This document shows, piece after piece, positions 33,459 to 43,802 of a stretch of 64,000 bases of DNA. How positions within the stretch are numbered: position 1 is the first letter of the stretch; every line of letters starts with the position of its first letter. The DNA lies in the NCBI GenBank assembly GCA_030685065.1, contig JAUXQH010000017.1:62001-126000 (forward strand). The letters run 5' to 3'. Under the pieces are notes generated by a model. That model was given only the letters and a program-made list of their open reading frames with translations, did not search any database and was not told where the DNA came from. This DNA is from Pseudomonadota bacterium (GTDB taxonomy: Bacteria; Myxococcota_A; UBA796; SXON01). The position numbers and the translations under genes are program-made.

Positions 33459-35012
33459 ATGCTCTACCTGCTGGCTTGTCTCGCTCCGCCCGGGGGGGAG
33501 GAGGGAGAAGCGCGCGCCGTTCGCGGCGCAAACCACGTGGTCCTGAACGAGGTCGTGGTCCGGAACCAATCCACCTGGGATGACGGGAGCGTACGCTTTC
33601 CGGATTGGGTCGAGCTCTACAACACGGGCAAGACCCCTGTTGCGGTGCCGGATCTGACGCTCAGTGACGGGCTGGGGATCTGGCGGGGGGAGGGCGTGCT
33701 GCGGCCTGGAGAGCGCCTGCTCGTCCCGCTGGGAGACGACGCGCCGTTTCAACTCGGCGCGGATGAAACCCTGACCCTATCGGACGGAACCGGCGTGCTC
33801 GACCGCCTCTCGCTCGGCGATCCGCGCCCCGACGTGGCGTGGGCGCGGCACCCGGACGGCGGCTCCTGGGCGGAGACGCTCTGGGCAACGCCGGAGTCGC
33901 CCAACCCCGACGCCCCGAGTGACACATTGGATGCGAGCGATTTGGCGTTCGGGCCCGGCGTGCTGCACACCGCCGCCATCGAGCTCTCCGCCGACGCCGT
34001 GGCGAGCCTCGAGGTGGACCGGCTCGCGTGGGTGGAGGGGGCCGTGACGTTGGATGGGCTGCGCTACGCGCCCGTGGCGGTGCGTCTGAAGTCCTCGTTC
34101 GGATCCAGCCGCGAGATCGGCGAGAAGCCGGGCTGGAAGATCGACCTGGACGAATTCGCCGACCTCCGGTGGCGCGGCCAGAAGAAGCTCACGCTGAACA
34201 ACCTCGTACAGGACGAGACGTACCTTCGCGAGCACCTCACCTACACGTTTTTCCGGGCCATGGGCGTGCCCGCGCCGCGCGTCGGGTGGATGACGGTCAC
34301 GCTCAACGGAGAGCCGTACGGCATCTCGTTGTTGGTGGAGTCCGTCGATGACACCTTTCTGGAGCGTTGGTACGAGGACCCGACCGGGGCCCTCTACGAG
34401 GGCTCGCGCGGCGACGACCTGGTTCCCGGGGACGAAGGGGCCTTCGAATACGACGAGGGGCCGGACCCCGACGATCGCGCCGACCTCACCGCGGTCATCG
34501 ACGTGCTCCAGCGCCCACCGGACGACTCCGGCCTCGCGCAGCTCGAGGCGCTCTTCGACGTAGAGCAGCTGCTCACGTACCTGGCCACCGAGAGCCTCGC
34601 CCTGCATTGGGACGGCTACAAGAACACCAACAACTATCGCCTGTACCACGACCCCCAGACCGGCCGCTTCGACATGTTGCCGTGGGGCACCGACAACACG
34701 TTCGACGTGGTGGCGCTGGACCCCTGGGGTGGGCATGGCAAGCTCGTCCGCTGGTGTGTCGCCCTCGAGGCCTGCCGAATTCGATACGACACCCGCTTGG
34801 TCGAGGTGGCCGATCAGCTCGACACGCTCGGCCTCGTGGAGGAGACCCTGCGGGTAGACGCCTGGCTGCGGCCCGCGATCGAGCATGACCGCAAGCGGGA
34901 GTTCGGGATGCCGGAGCACGACATCGAGGTCGGGCAGACGCTGGAGCGGCTCGAGGCCTGGCCGGAGGAGGTGCGGGTGTTGGTGGATGCTGGGTGGGTG
35001 CCGCGGCGGTAG
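33459..35012 (+). CDS. CotH-type lipoprotein with N-terminal lamin-tail domain
   Basis: The protein has 517 residues. An in-frame TAG at 33444-33446 precedes the ATG by only four codons (CTT CTG CTT GTC), so the leader is MLYLLAC, six residues before Cys and uncharged. A lamin-tail domain (about 25-150) has VLNEVVVRNQS, FPDWVELYNTG and LTLSDGTGVLDRL. The CotH domain (about 170-480) shows VRLKSSFGSS, KLTLNNLVQDETYLREH, GISLLVESVDDTFLERWY and LPWGTDNTFD. Fusion of lamin-tail and CotH domains is common in secreted proteins of environmental bacteria. The likely role is phosphorylation of surface or extracellular proteins. Confidence 0.88.
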   Translation: MLYLLACLAPPGGEEGEARAVRGANHVVLNEVVVRNQSTWDDGSVRFPDWVELYNTGKTPVAVPDLTLSDGLGIWRGEGVLRPGERLLVPLGDDAPFQLGADETLTLSDGTGVLDRLSLGDPRPDVAWARHPDGGSWAETLWATPESPNPDAPSDTLDASDLAFGPGVLHTAAIELSADAVASLEVDRLAWVEGAVTLDGLRYAPVAVRLKSSFGSSREIGEKPGWKIDLDEFADLRWRGQKKLTLNNLVQDETYLREHLTYTFFRAMGVPAPRVGWMTVTLNGEPYGISLLVESVDDTFLERWYEDPTGALYEGSRGDDLVPGDEGAFEYDEGPDPDDRADLTAVIDVLQRPPDDSGLAQLEALFDVEQLLTYLATESLALHWDGYKNTNNYRLYHDPQTGRFDMLPWGTDNTFDVVALDPWGGHGKLVRWCVALEACRIRYDTRLVEVADQLDTLGLVEETLRVDAWLRPAIEHDRKREFGMPEHDIEVGQTLERLEAWPEEVRVLVDAGWVPRR

Positions 35013-35042
35013 CCAGTCGAAGGCGGCGCGGACCCCGCGTGG

Positions 35043-37082
35043 TCAGCGCACGCGCTCGAGCTCCGCGAGCGCGCGGCGGGATGCGCTGGCGGGGGGAAAG
35101 CGGCGGATCTCCTCGGCGAAGGCGGCCTGCGCCCCCGCCGTGTCGCCCTGGGCGCGGAGCGTGACGCCGAGCGCGTGATGCACGAACGGCTGGTTGGGTT
35201 GCTGCCGGATCGCCGCGTCGAGGAGCGGCCGGGCGCCGGTGGTGTCACCGGTCAGCGCCCGCGCCACGCCGTCCAACCCGAGCACGATGCCCGAGTCGGG
35301 CAGGTGGGTGCGCGCCGTCGCGACCGCGGCGGTGAGGGCAGGGAGATCCTCGAGCATCAGCAGGGTCTGGAGCCAGGTCTCGGTGGACGCGGCGGACGTC
35401 GGATCGCGCGCGACCGCTTCTCCGAGCAGCAGCACGGCCTCTTCCGGCTTGCCGAGCTGCAGCTTCAGGAGGCCGAGCAGGTGCTTCGTCTGCGAGGTGG
35501 GGCGCGCCGCGTCGACCTTCGAGGTGACGTCCCACGCGGCCGCGGGATCCCCCGTGCGCCACAGGATCGCGGCGAGGAGCATCTGGGTCTCCACCAGACC
35601 AGGGTCGGCGGCGACGGCGGCCTCCGCTGTCTTGCGCGCGGTGACCAGGTCCCCCGCGCGGTAGGCGGTGCGGGCCTTCTCCACCTCGGCCAGCACCGGG
35701 AGGCGATCGACCGGATCGGGCAGCCCCGCGAGGGGCGCGCCTGCCGCGTCGCGACCCGATTCGCTCTGCCCCGAGAGGTAGCCGAGCGCCTCCAACATCG
35801 CGGCCCGATCGGCGCTCCCGGCGTCCGTGCTCGCGGCGGGCCCGGGCGCGTGGGCGGCCAGGACGGGCGTCATGGCGGCCTGGAGCGTGGCGAGGCGTGC
35901 CTTGTGGGGGGCGAGGGCGGACGCGTCCGCCGCCGACGCACCGGACGCGGCGAGATCGGTTGCCTGCGCGCGGTCGGCGCGGGTGTAGAGCTCGGGGGTG
36001 GTGGAGTCGAGGAGGGTGTGGGTGGGCGTGACGAGCAGGTACTGGGGCGCCCAGCCGAAGTGGCGCCACGCGTAGAGGCTCTCGGCGTACACGGCGCGCT
36101 CCGAAGGCTCGCCCTTCCCACCGCCCAACATCCCGAGGAGGTCCTGCCCATCCAGTCCGGCGGGCACGGGAAGCCCGAGGGCGCCGAGCACCGTCGGCAT
36201 CACGTCGACCAGGCTGACATTGGCGTCGATGACAGAGCCGCCCTCCGGCACCCAACGTGTGCCGGTGGGCGGCCGCACCAGCAGCGGCACCCGGGTGGCG
36301 CCCTCGTAGAGCAACACGCCGTGCGTCGCCTCGCCGTGTTCACCGAGCGACTCGCCGTGGTCCGCGACCGCGATCACCCAGGTGTCCTCGAGGGCGCCGG
36401 CCTGTTCGAGCCCGCGCAACAGCTCGCCCACCTGGGCGTCCACCCACGCGACCTCGCCCGCGTAGGGACGATCGGCGTAGGTCGTGGCGTAGGGCTCGGG
36501 CGGCCGGTAGGGATCGTGCGCGTCGTACAGGTGGACCCAACCAAACCAAGGGGTCTTCGCCTCGATGCGGGGGCGGAGCCACGAGAGCGCCTCGCGGACC
36601 ACGCTGTCGGCCCGGCGCTCGACCGCCCACCGTCGCGCGCCGTTGCCGCCGGGCCCCATCTGGTCGAAAAAGGCGTCGAACCCCTGTTGAAATCCCCAGT
36701 GGTGCGAGGTGACCTCGGCGCCCACCGACGCCATCGTCGCGTACCCGCCGGCCTTCAACACCTCGGCGAGCGTGTTCGCGTCGTCACCCAAGAAGAGCTC
36801 GCCGTTGTCGCGAACCCCGTGACGGGGCGGCCAGAGCCCCGTGAAGATCGAGGCATGCGCCGGGATGGTCAGCGGGGTGACCGTGTAGGCGGAGTCGAAG
36901 CGCGCGCCCTCGCGGGCGAGGCGGTCGAGGTTGGGCGTGGGGGCCCCCTGGCTCGCGGAGCCAGGGCCGCGGTAGGTGCCCAGGGCGTCCGCCCGCAGGG
37001 TGTCGAGCGTGACGAGGAGCACGTTGGCGCCCGGCGTGGGCGCGGGGACGGGCGGCGTGCAGGCGAGCAGGGCGAGGAGCAC
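35043..37082 (-). CDS. Sulfatase-fold lipoprotein with TPR domain, Thr at the nucleophile position
   Basis: The protein has 679 residues. The GTG start at 37082 is fixed by an in-frame TAG four codons upstream, giving MLLALLAC. The alkaline-phosphatase/sulfatase domain (about 18-345) has the first metal site VLLVTLDTLRAD, then LTIPAHASIFTG where sulfatases have C/S-x-P-x-R: the nucleophile position is Thr. Later metal ligands appear in AVADHGESLGEHG. A C-terminal TPR region (about 440-679) follows, with repeats such as ALGVTLRAQGDTAGAQAAF. Thr at this position is seen in LtaS-like phosphoglycerol transferases, so phosphodiester or phospho-transfer chemistry is as likely as sulfate hydrolysis. 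Confidence 0.85.
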   Translation of the reverse strand: MLLALLACTPPVPAPTPGANVLLVTLDTLRADALGTYRGPGSASQGAPTPNLDRLAREGARFDSAYTVTPLTIPAHASIFTGLWPPRHGVRDNGELFLGDDANTLAEVLKAGGYATMASVGAEVTSHHWGFQQGFDAFFDQMGPGGNGARRWAVERRADSVVREALSWLRPRIEAKTPWFGWVHLYDAHDPYRPPEPYATTYADRPYAGEVAWVDAQVGELLRGLEQAGALEDTWVIAVADHGESLGEHGEATHGVLLYEGATRVPLLVRPPTGTRWVPEGGSVIDANVSLVDVMPTVLGALGLPVPAGLDGQDLLGMLGGGKGEPSERAVYAESLYAWRHFGWAPQYLLVTPTHTLLDSTTPELYTRADRAQATDLAASGASAADASALAPHKARLATLQAAMTPVLAAHAPGPAASTDAGSADRAAMLEALGYLSGQSESGRDAAGAPLAGLPDPVDRLPVLAEVEKARTAYRAGDLVTARKTAEAAVAADPGLVETQMLLAAILWRTGDPAAAWDVTSKVDAARPTSQTKHLLGLLKLQLGKPEEAVLLLGEAVARDPTSAASTETWLQTLLMLEDLPALTAAVATARTHLPDSGIVLGLDGVARALTGDTTGARPLLDAAIRQQPNQPFVHHALGVTLRAQGDTAGAQAAFAEEIRRFPPASASRRALAELERVR

Positions 37083-37105
37083 GGTCGGGGTCTATCCCGA
37101 GGGCG

Positions 37106-37960
37106 TCAGGCGACGACGCCGCCGCGCGCGCGCAAGACGCCGGCTTCGGCGGCCAGCCGGCCCCCGAGGTAGCGGTAGACGGGCATCACGTCCGCGCCGG
37201 TGGCCACGAGCCCGGCCACCTTGTCGCCGACGTTCATGGCGCCGGGGAGGAAGTCACCCGCGGCCTTCGCGACGCGCTCGACGTGGGGCCAGGCGGCGTC
37301 GACAGCCGTGCGGATCGGCCCGATGAGCGCGGTGAGCGCGCTCTGCACGCCGCCGAGGTCCCGCCCGCCGGCCAGCGACGAGAGCCGGGTGAATTGGGCG
37401 GCGCCGTGCTTCTCGAACAGGTCGTCCACCACCTTGCCGCCGCCGGAGATCGCGTTGTCCGCGAAGGGGAGGGCGATCTCGACCGACGCATACCAGGCGA
37501 TCAGGGCGCGCCCGGCGGGCATGTTCGCGAAGGCGGCGGCGCGGCCGGCGATGGGGCCGTCCGACGCTTTCCAGGCGAGGTACGCGAGCGCGAAGCCCTT
37601 GAGCACCGCGTCGTTCCGCTGCTGGATGTCGGTGTCGAGCGCGTCGGTACGCGACTCTGCCTTTCCGAACAGGAACCGAAATGCCGTGCTGATTCCGGAC
37701 ACGACGGCGTAGCCCTTGTCGCCCGTGTCGACGAGGCCGGACATCCAGAGGATGTCGGCCGAGGCATCGTCATCGAGGCGCGCGGTCGCGTTCGGCATGT
37801 CGGCGGCGGTGCCCCCGAGCGCGGCGACGACGCTGGCGAGCGCGGGGTAGGGCGGCAGCGGATCGATGCCCGGGAGCGCGGTGAACACGGCGTCCACCAG
37901 GCGCGGCGTGGCGTCGGTGGGCGAGAATTCGGCGAGGCGGGCGAGGACGGTGTCGGACAT
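37106..37960 (-). CDS. Hypothetical protein (284 aa)
   Basis: The ATG at 37960 is preceded by GGAG and gives MSDTVLARLAEF. There is no signal peptide. The chain is helical and Ala-rich with a few hydrophobic stretches (GFALAYLAWKAS, ALIAWYASVEIALPFA) that are too polar to be sure membrane helices. I do not recognise the family. It lies 23 bases upstream of the sulfatase-fold gene, in the same minus-strand run. Confidence 0.7.
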   Translation of the reverse strand: MSDTVLARLAEFSPTDATPRLVDAVFTALPGIDPLPPYPALASVVAALGGTAADMPNATARLDDDASADILWMSGLVDTGDKGYAVVSGISTAFRFLFGKAESRTDALDTDIQQRNDAVLKGFALAYLAWKASDGPIAGRAAAFANMPAGRALIAWYASVEIALPFADNAISGGGKVVDDLFEKHGAAQFTRLSSLAGGRDLGGVQSALTALIGPIRTAVDAAWPHVERVAKAAGDFLPGAMNVGDKVAGLVATGADVMPVYRYLGGRLAAEAGVLRARGGVVA

Positions 37961-38029
37961 GGGGGGCTCCAGCCTCGGCGAGGCGGTTCGGTGGCGCTCC
38001 AACCTATCCCGCCTCCGTGCGAGGCCCCG

Positions 38030-39235
38030 CTACGGCACCGAGAAATTGAGCCGCAACCACGCTTCCCCGAGGCTCTGGCAGTCGGTGTTCCACCAGATCC
38101 AGGTGGCGCCGAGCTCGTAGAAGGGTTGAGGCGCGGTGCCCCAGATGGAGGTGTTCGCGCACACCGCGGGGATGTACCAGGCGCTGTCGTCGAAGCTCGG
38201 TTCGGTCCAGCCGGAGGGCGGCGTGACATCCAGCATGGTCCAGTTGGAGGGGCCACTCACGAACCGCACCGTGCCCTCGATCGTCACCACGGCGATGACC
38301 CCCGCGATCGCCGCGGCGGTGTCCGTCGCGTAGAGGGACAGCGCATGATCGCCGCACGCGAGCTCCCACTCCAGCGTGTCGAATTGGTTCCAGGCGTTCT
38401 GGTTGGGCGCGGTGAACTCGGCGCCGTCGATCCAACCCCGCCACGCGTCGTCCGCCGTGAGGAACACCTGCACCGTCTGGGTGAAGCCCTCGCACGGATC
38501 GTACACCTCGCCGTTTCCGAACTGTTGGGCGCCCGTGCTCGGCCGATCCGGGTCGTTCGAGGAGAGCGAGAAGCTGCCCTCGTCCCCGCCGTCCCCGCTG
38601 GGGGCGTATTGCACGACGACGTCGATCGACGCGCCGGGCGGAAGCTGCGCGGGCAACGCGCCGAGATCTCCGGCGTCGATGATGCCGAGGTCGGTGTCGG
38701 TCGCGGCGTAGGTCCACTCGTCGATGGTGAGGAGGCCGGCGCCGACATTGGAGACGGTCACCGTGGTCGTGGCGGTCGAGCCCACCTGTACGGTGCCGAA
38801 GTCGTAGGTGGCGGGCTCCACCAGGATCTCGCCGTAGGGCACGACCCCGCTGATTGGCACGGAGACCTGGGCCTCGTCGGGGTCATCGGAGTCGATGAGC
38901 AGCTGGTTGCTCATCGCGCCGGGGCCGTCGGGGGTCCAGGTCACCACCACGTCGACCTCGTTGCCGGGCCGCACGGGCGGGCTCGGCAGGGCGGTCCAGC
39001 TCACGGCCCCCGTCGCGACCGCGAGCGACAAGCGGTCGAGCTGCAGCCCGGTGGTCCCGACGTTCCCGATGGTGAGGGTCGCGACGCCCTCGCCGTTCCA
39101 TGCCACCTCGCCGAAATCGATCGACTCGGGCGTGACGACGATGTCGGGGCCGCCCTCGTCGATGACCTCCGGGACATCCCCGTCCTTCGCGATGAACTCG
39201 TTCTCGGAGCAGGCGGCCAGGAGGAGGAAGAGCAT
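38030..39235 (-). CDS. Lipoprotein with two ASH-like domains
   Basis: The protein has 401 residues. The ATG at 39235 gives MLFLLLAAC; upstream codons in frame include no ATG, GTG or TTG for at least ten positions. Two choice-of-anchor-D/ASH immunoglobulin domains follow (about 30-125 and 130-240), each opening with the typical phrase (IVVTPESIDFGEVAWNGEG and ILVEPATYDFGTVQVGSTA). The C-terminal 150 residues have four Cys and many Trp (WIWWNTDCQSLGEAWLRL), reminiscent of galactose-binding-like beta-sandwiches, but I am not certain. It is 32 bases after the methyltransferase gene in the same direction. Confidence 0.75.
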   Translation of the reverse strand: MLFLLLAACSENEFIAKDGDVPEVIDEGGPDIVVTPESIDFGEVAWNGEGVATLTIGNVGTTGLQLDRLSLAVATGAVSWTALPSPPVRPGNEVDVVVTWTPDGPGAMSNQLLIDSDDPDEAQVSVPISGVVPYGEILVEPATYDFGTVQVGSTATTTVTVSNVGAGLLTIDEWTYAATDTDLGIIDAGDLGALPAQLPPGASIDVVVQYAPSGDGGDEGSFSLSSNDPDRPSTGAQQFGNGEVYDPCEGFTQTVQVFLTADDAWRGWIDGAEFTAPNQNAWNQFDTLEWELACGDHALSLYATDTAAAIAGVIAVVTIEGTVRFVSGPSNWTMLDVTPPSGWTEPSFDDSAWYIPAVCANTSIWGTAPQPFYELGATWIWWNTDCQSLGEAWLRLNFSVP

Positions 39236-39267
39236 CGGCGGAGTATAGCGGAGCGGAGGCGGATGTC

Positions 39268-39981
39268 CTACGCGCGGACAAGCCGGGCGCGAGCCTCGAG
39301 GACCACCGCCAGCTGGTCCCGGATCGCCGCCTCCGCGCGCGCCCCCCCGTGGTGGGCGAGCACGCCCCGGAGCCTCGCTTCGTCCTCGTCCAGCCGCCCG
39401 GCCAACGCCCCGAGGTCCCGATGGACGCGCGGCGCGCCGTAGGTGAGGTCGACCGTGTCGAGGCGCGCGGCCTCCGCACCGCTGCTCCCCCCGCCCTCGA
39501 TCCGCCTGTCCACCGCGGCGAGGACCACGAACCGTCGCTCGCGGTCGGTCACCAGCACCTCGGTCTCGATTCCCCAGCCGTTCGCGTCGAGCCAGGCGCG
39601 CAGCGCGTCGTCCCCGATGTTGGGTTGGAGCACGAGGTGGTCCGCCCCGGCCGCCCGGGCGCCCGCGACGATGCGCGCGATGAGCGGCCCGCCCATCCCC
39701 GCGACGGTGATGGTGCCGATGTCGTGGAGGCCCTCACACCCGGACGCGAGGCGGAATTCGAGCGCCGCGCCGAGGCCGAGCGTGGCGCCCAGCGCCTGGG
39801 CCACCGCCAGCGGCGCCGGCTTGTTGTCCACGCACACCGCGCGCGGCACCCGCCCGCTCTGCACGAGGTACGCGGGAAGCTGGCCGTGGTCGGTGCCGAT
39901 GTCGGCCATCGGCACACCCTCTGGGACCAGGGCGGCCACGGCCGCGAGCCGCGCGGAGAGCGCTGCGAAGGCCCTAGGCAG
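39268..39981 (-). CDS. TrmK-like tRNA (adenine22-N1)-methyltransferase, probable CTG start
   Basis: About 237 residues. The conserved TrmK N-terminus ([15 protein letters not shown]) and SAM-binding motif [15 protein letters not shown] are followed by [27 protein letters not shown] and VLQPNI, the last replacing an NPPY-like signature as in TrmK. The C-terminal region forms a helical hairpin ([14 protein letters not shown]) as in the Gram-positive enzyme. No ATG, GTG or TTG precedes the conserved start, but CTG at 39981 does, with AAGG just upstream, overlapping the end of pckG by eight bases. TrmK methylates A22 in tRNA D-loops. Confidence 0.82.
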   Translation of the reverse strand: MPRAFAALSARLAAVAALVPEGVPMADIGTDHGQLPAYLVQSGRVPRAVCVDNKPAPLAVAQALGATLGLGAALEFRLASGCEGLHDIGTITVAGMGGPLIARIVAGARAAGADHLVLQPNIGDDALRAWLDANGWGIETEVLVTDRERRFVVLAAVDRRIEGGGSSGAEAARLDTVDLTYGAPRVHRDLGALAGRLDEDEARLRGVLAHHGGARAEAAIRDQLAVVLEARARLVRA

Positions 39982-41749
39982 AGACCTTCGCCGTGTGCGC
40001 CACGAGCGTGGCGTGCTCGTCCCAGATCGGCTTCGGCATGCGATCGCCGTAGGCCAGGAGGAACTCGGCCTGGGCCTTGGCTTCCTCGGCCCACTCCGCG
40101 GAGTCCACCTTGAGGAGGGCGGCGAGCGTGTCGGCGCCCATCGGCTTGTCGCCGACGGTGAGCCCGTCCAGGTCGAGCGCCGTGGGAACGGCCCCGATGG
40201 GCGTCTCCACCGCGCCGCCCCGGCCCTCACACCGCTCCAACACCCATTCGAGCACGCGCAGGTTGTCCCCGTAGCCGGGCCAGAGGAACGAGCCGTCGTC
40301 CGCCGTGCGGAACCAATTCACGCCGAACACCTTCGGGGGCCGGGTCACGGACTTGCCCATCTTCAGCCAATGGCCGAAGTAGTCGGCCATGTTGTAGCCG
40401 CAGAAGGGGAGCATCGCCATCGGGTCGCGCCGGAGCACGCCGACCGCGCCGGTAGAGGCCGCCGTCGTCTCGGAGGCGAGGGTGGCGCCGACGAACGTGC
40501 CGTGCTGCCAGCTGCGCGCCTCGTAGACCAGCGGCACGACCTTGGGGCGGCGCGCGCCGAAGAGGATGGCGCTGATCGGCACACCCGCGGGATCTTCCCA
40601 CTCCGGCGCGATGGACGGGCACTGGTCGGCCGGCGCGGTGAAGCGGCTGTTGGGGTGGGCGGCCTTCTCGCCGGACGCCTTGGTCCACGGGCGGCCACGC
40701 CAGTCGAGCATGCCGTCGACCGGGGGCTCGTGGTGCCCCTCCCACCACACCGTTCCGTCGGGCTTGAGCGCGACGTTGGTGAAGATGGCGTTGCGCGAGC
40801 ACGACGCGATCGCGTTTTCGTTCGTCTTGCTGGACGTGCCGGGCGCAACCCCAAAAAAGCCGGCTTCGGGGTTGGCCGCCCAGAGCCGCCCGTCCGCGCC
40901 GGGCCGCAGCCACGCGATGTCGTCCCCCACGGTCCACACCTTCCAGCCCTTCTCCCGCATCGCCTCGGGCGGGATGAGCATCGCGAGGTTGGTCTTGCCG
41001 CACGCGCTCGGGAAGGCGCCGCAGACGTAGTGCTTCTCGCCGCGCGGGTTCTGCACGCCGAGGATCAGCATGTGCTCGGCCATCCAGCCCTGCTTCCGAC
41101 CGAGCGCGCTCGCGATCCGGAGCGCGAGGCACTTCTTGCCGAGGAGCGCGTTGCCGCCGTACCCCGAGCCGATCGACCAGATCGCGTTGTCCTCGGGGAA
41201 GTGGCAGATGAAGCGACGCTCGGGGGACAGATCCCCGAGGCTGTGGAGGCAGCGCGTGAACTCGCCGTCCGTCATCGTGAGCTGGCCCCACGCGGCGGCG
41301 CCCATGCGCGTCATGATGCGCATGTTGAGCACGACATACACGCTGTCGGTGATCTCCACGCCGACCTTGGAGAACGGGGAACCCACGGGGCCCATCACGA
41401 AGGGCACGACGTACAGCGTGCGGCCCTTCATCGCGCCCTGGTAGAGCGGCGTGAGCTTCGCCCGGGCGGCGTCCGGGGCCATCCAGTTGTTGTTCGGCCC
41501 GGCGTCGTCCCGCTCGTTCGAGCAGATGAAGGTCAGGTGCTCGGTGCGCGCCACATCGCTCGGGTCGGACCGGTGCAGGTAGCTGTTCGGGAGCTTCTCG
41601 GGGTTGAGCGGGATCAGGACCCCGTCTCGAACGGCCTCGGCCGTGAGGCGCTGGCGCTCGGCCTCGGAGCCGTCGCACCAATAAACGGCGTCGGGTTGGC
41701 AGAGCGCACGGACCTCTTCGACCCACGCACGAACGGACTCTGGGATCAT
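39974..41749 (-). CDS. pckG: Phosphoenolpyruvate carboxykinase (GTP)
   Basis: The protein has 591 residues, normal for the GTP-dependent family. The ATG at 41749 follows a GGAGG. Characteristic segments are GPNNNWM, the P-loop [12 protein letters not shown] with its reactive Cys, [22 protein letters not shown] and NWFR near the C-terminus. It converts oxaloacetate to phosphoenolpyruvate, the entry step of gluconeogenesis. It lies 55 bases downstream of the acetyl-CoA synthetase gene, so the pair fits use of acetate or other two-carbon substrates. Confidence 0.98.
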   Translation of the reverse strand: MIPESVRAWVEEVRALCQPDAVYWCDGSEAERQRLTAEAVRDGVLIPLNPEKLPNSYLHRSDPSDVARTEHLTFICSNERDDAGPNNNWMAPDAARAKLTPLYQGAMKGRTLYVVPFVMGPVGSPFSKVGVEITDSVYVVLNMRIMTRMGAAAWGQLTMTDGEFTRCLHSLGDLSPERRFICHFPEDNAIWSIGSGYGGNALLGKKCLALRIASALGRKQGWMAEHMLILGVQNPRGEKHYVCGAFPSACGKTNLAMLIPPEAMREKGWKVWTVGDDIAWLRPGADGRLWAANPEAGFFGVAPGTSSKTNENAIASCSRNAIFTNVALKPDGTVWWEGHHEPPVDGMLDWRGRPWTKASGEKAAHPNSRFTAPADQCPSIAPEWEDPAGVPISAILFGARRPKVVPLVYEARSWQHGTFVGATLASETTAASTGAVGVLRRDPMAMLPFCGYNMADYFGHWLKMGKSVTRPPKVFGVNWFRTADDGSFLWPGYGDNLRVLEWVLERCEGRGGAVETPIGAVPTALDLDGLTVGDKPMGADTLAALLKVDSAEWAEEAKAQAEFLLAYGDRMPKPIWDEHATLVAHTAKVSA

Positions 41750-41804
41750 CCTGCCTCCGGAAAAGAGCGGCGAATCTACCATAGACGCCGATGGCGCGCC
41801 ATGC

Positions 41805-43697
41805 TCATCCATGCCCGATCGCGGCGAGCTCGATGAGCTGGTCGACCACGCCGGGGTCCGCCAGGGTCGACGTGTCCCCGAGCTGGTCGTGCTCCCCCGC
41901 CGCGATTTTTCTCAGGATGCGGCGCATGATCTTGCCCGAGCGGGTCTTCGGGAGGCCCGGCACCACCGTGATGCGATCGGGCGTGGCGATGGGGCCGATC
42001 TGGTGGCGCACCTGGGCGCGGAGCTCCTCGATCTCGGCGGTGTACCCCTCCTTCAGGTGTACCCACGCGTGGATGCCCTCGCCCTTGATGTCGTGGGGAA
42101 AGCCGACCACCGCGGCCTCGGCGACGGCGGGGTGGGCGACCAAGGCGCTCTCGATCTCGGCGGTGCCGATGCGGTGTCCGGCGACGTTGAGCACGTCGTC
42201 CACCCGGCCGGTGATCCAGTAGTAGCCGTCCTCATCGCGACGACAGCCATCGCCCGTGAAGTAGTAGCCGGCGTAGGGGCGGAAGTAGGTGTCGACGAAG
42301 CGGGCGTGGTCGTTCCAGATCGTGCGCGCCTGCCCGGGCAGCGCGCCCGCGAGCGAGAGGTTTCCCGAGGCCTCGCCCTCGAGCACCGCCCCCTCGGCGT
42401 CGAGCAGCACGGGGCGCACGCCGAACAGCGGCAGGCCCGCGGAGCCCGGCTTGGATCCGTGCGCGCCGGGCAACGACGTGATGAGGATGCCGCCCGTCTC
42501 TGTCTGCCACCACGTGTCGACCACGGCGGCCTCTCCTCCGCCCACCACGTCGTGGAACCAACGCCACACCCCGGGGTTGATCGGCTCGCCGACCGATCCG
42601 AGCAGGCGCACGCTGGGCACGCGCTTGACCCATTGGTCCCCCTCGCGGAGGAGCGAGCGCAGGGCGGTGGGAGAGGTGTAGAAGGTCACGGCGCCCACGT
42701 CGTTACACACGTCCCAATATCGACTCGGGTCGGGGTGATTGGGGACCGACTCGAACATCACCGTCGTCACCCCATTCGCGAGCGGGCCGTACACGATGTA
42801 GCTGTGGCCGGTGATCCAGCCGCCGTCCGCGGTGCAGAAGTGTGTCTCGCTCGGGGCCACGTCGAACACCCAACGGAAGGAGGCCGCCGCGTACACCAGG
42901 TAGCCCCCGGTCGTGTGGAGCAGCCCCTTCGGCTTGCCGGTAGAGCCCGAGGTGTAGAGGATGAACAGCGGATCCTCCGCGTCCATCCACTCGATCGGGC
43001 AGTAGGGCCGCTGCTTCGCCTCTTCGTGGTGCAGCCAGAGATCGCGGCCCTCCAGCATGGGGACATCGGCGCCGGTGCGCTGGACCACCAGCATCGTGTC
43101 GATGACGCCGTTGGCAGCTTCGTCCGCGATGTACTTGAGCGCGATGTGCTTGGGGCCGCGCAGCCCCTCGTCGGCGGTCACGAGCACGCGCGCCCCGGCG
43201 TCGAGGATGCGGTCCCGCAGCGCCTGGGCCGAGAACCCGGCGAACACGACGCTGTGCACCGCGCCGATGCGCGCGCAGGCGAGCATGGTCATCGCGAGCT
43301 CGGGCACCATCGGCAGGTAGATGCAGACGCGGTCACCCCGCCGTACCCCGTGCGCCTTGAGCACGTTCGCGATCCGACTCACGCGCGCGCGCAGCTCGCC
43401 GTAGGTGATGCGCTGGTACTCGCCGGGGGTGTTCTTCGCCCAGACGATGGCGACCCGATCGGCCGGGTGGCGGTCGACGCAGTCCCAGCACGCGTTCAGC
43501 TTCCCCCCGGGAAACCACGTCATGTCGGCGCCCTCTCCCTCCGTGACCTTCTGCCAGGGCGCGAACCAGGTGAGCGCCGCGGCCTCGCGCGCCCAGAACG
43601 TGGATGGGGACTCGATCGATTCGGCGTAGAGCGTGTCGTAGCAGGCGCGGGATCCGATGGCGGCGCGGGTCGCGAGGGCGGGCTTGATGGGGATCAT
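41805..43697 (-). CDS. acs: Acetyl-CoA synthetase (AMP-forming)
   Basis: The protein has 630 residues from ATG 43697. It has ANL-superfamily motifs: the P-loop [51 protein letters not shown] and the hinge plus C-terminal acylation site RSGKIMRR, whose Lys is the one acetylated in regulated Acs enzymes. It makes acetyl-CoA from acetate, ATP and CoA in the cytoplasm. No Pat acetyltransferase or sirtuin gene is nearby. Confidence 0.98.
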   Translation of the reverse strand: MIPIKPALATRAAIGSRACYDTLYAESIESPSTFWAREAAALTWFAPWQKVTEGEGADMTWFPGGKLNACWDCVDRHPADRVAIVWAKNTPGEYQRITYGELRARVSRIANVLKAHGVRRGDRVCIYLPMVPELAMTMLACARIGAVHSVVFAGFSAQALRDRILDAGARVLVTADEGLRGPKHIALKYIADEAANGVIDTMLVVQRTGADVPMLEGRDLWLHHEEAKQRPYCPIEWMDAEDPLFILYTSGSTGKPKGLLHTTGGYLVYAAASFRWVFDVAPSETHFCTADGGWITGHSYIVYGPLANGVTTVMFESVPNHPDPSRYWDVCNDVGAVTFYTSPTALRSLLREGDQWVKRVPSVRLLGSVGEPINPGVWRWFHDVVGGGEAAVVDTWWQTETGGILITSLPGAHGSKPGSAGLPLFGVRPVLLDAEGAVLEGEASGNLSLAGALPGQARTIWNDHARFVDTYFRPYAGYYFTGDGCRRDEDGYYWITGRVDDVLNVAGHRIGTAEIESALVAHPAVAEAAVVGFPHDIKGEGIHAWVHLKEGYTAEIEELRAQVRHQIGPIATPDRITVVPGLPKTRSGKIMRRILRKIAAGEHDQLGDTSTLADPGVVDQLIELAAIGHG

Positions 43698-43802
43698 GGG
43701 CTGCCTGGTTCGAGGATCGCATGTAGCCGGCCCCAATGCCGCGCGGAACGGGTAGGGTTGCGCGCGCGTCCGCAGAAGCGCCGCCCCTTCCTCGGAGACC
43801 CC

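Noticed and set aside
41811..43802. Open plus-strand frame of about 660 codons joined to the beta-lactamase-like gene
   Set aside because: It is exactly antisense to acs. High GC at third codon positions opens mirror frames, and the protein has no recognisable motif until the lipobox at 43803.
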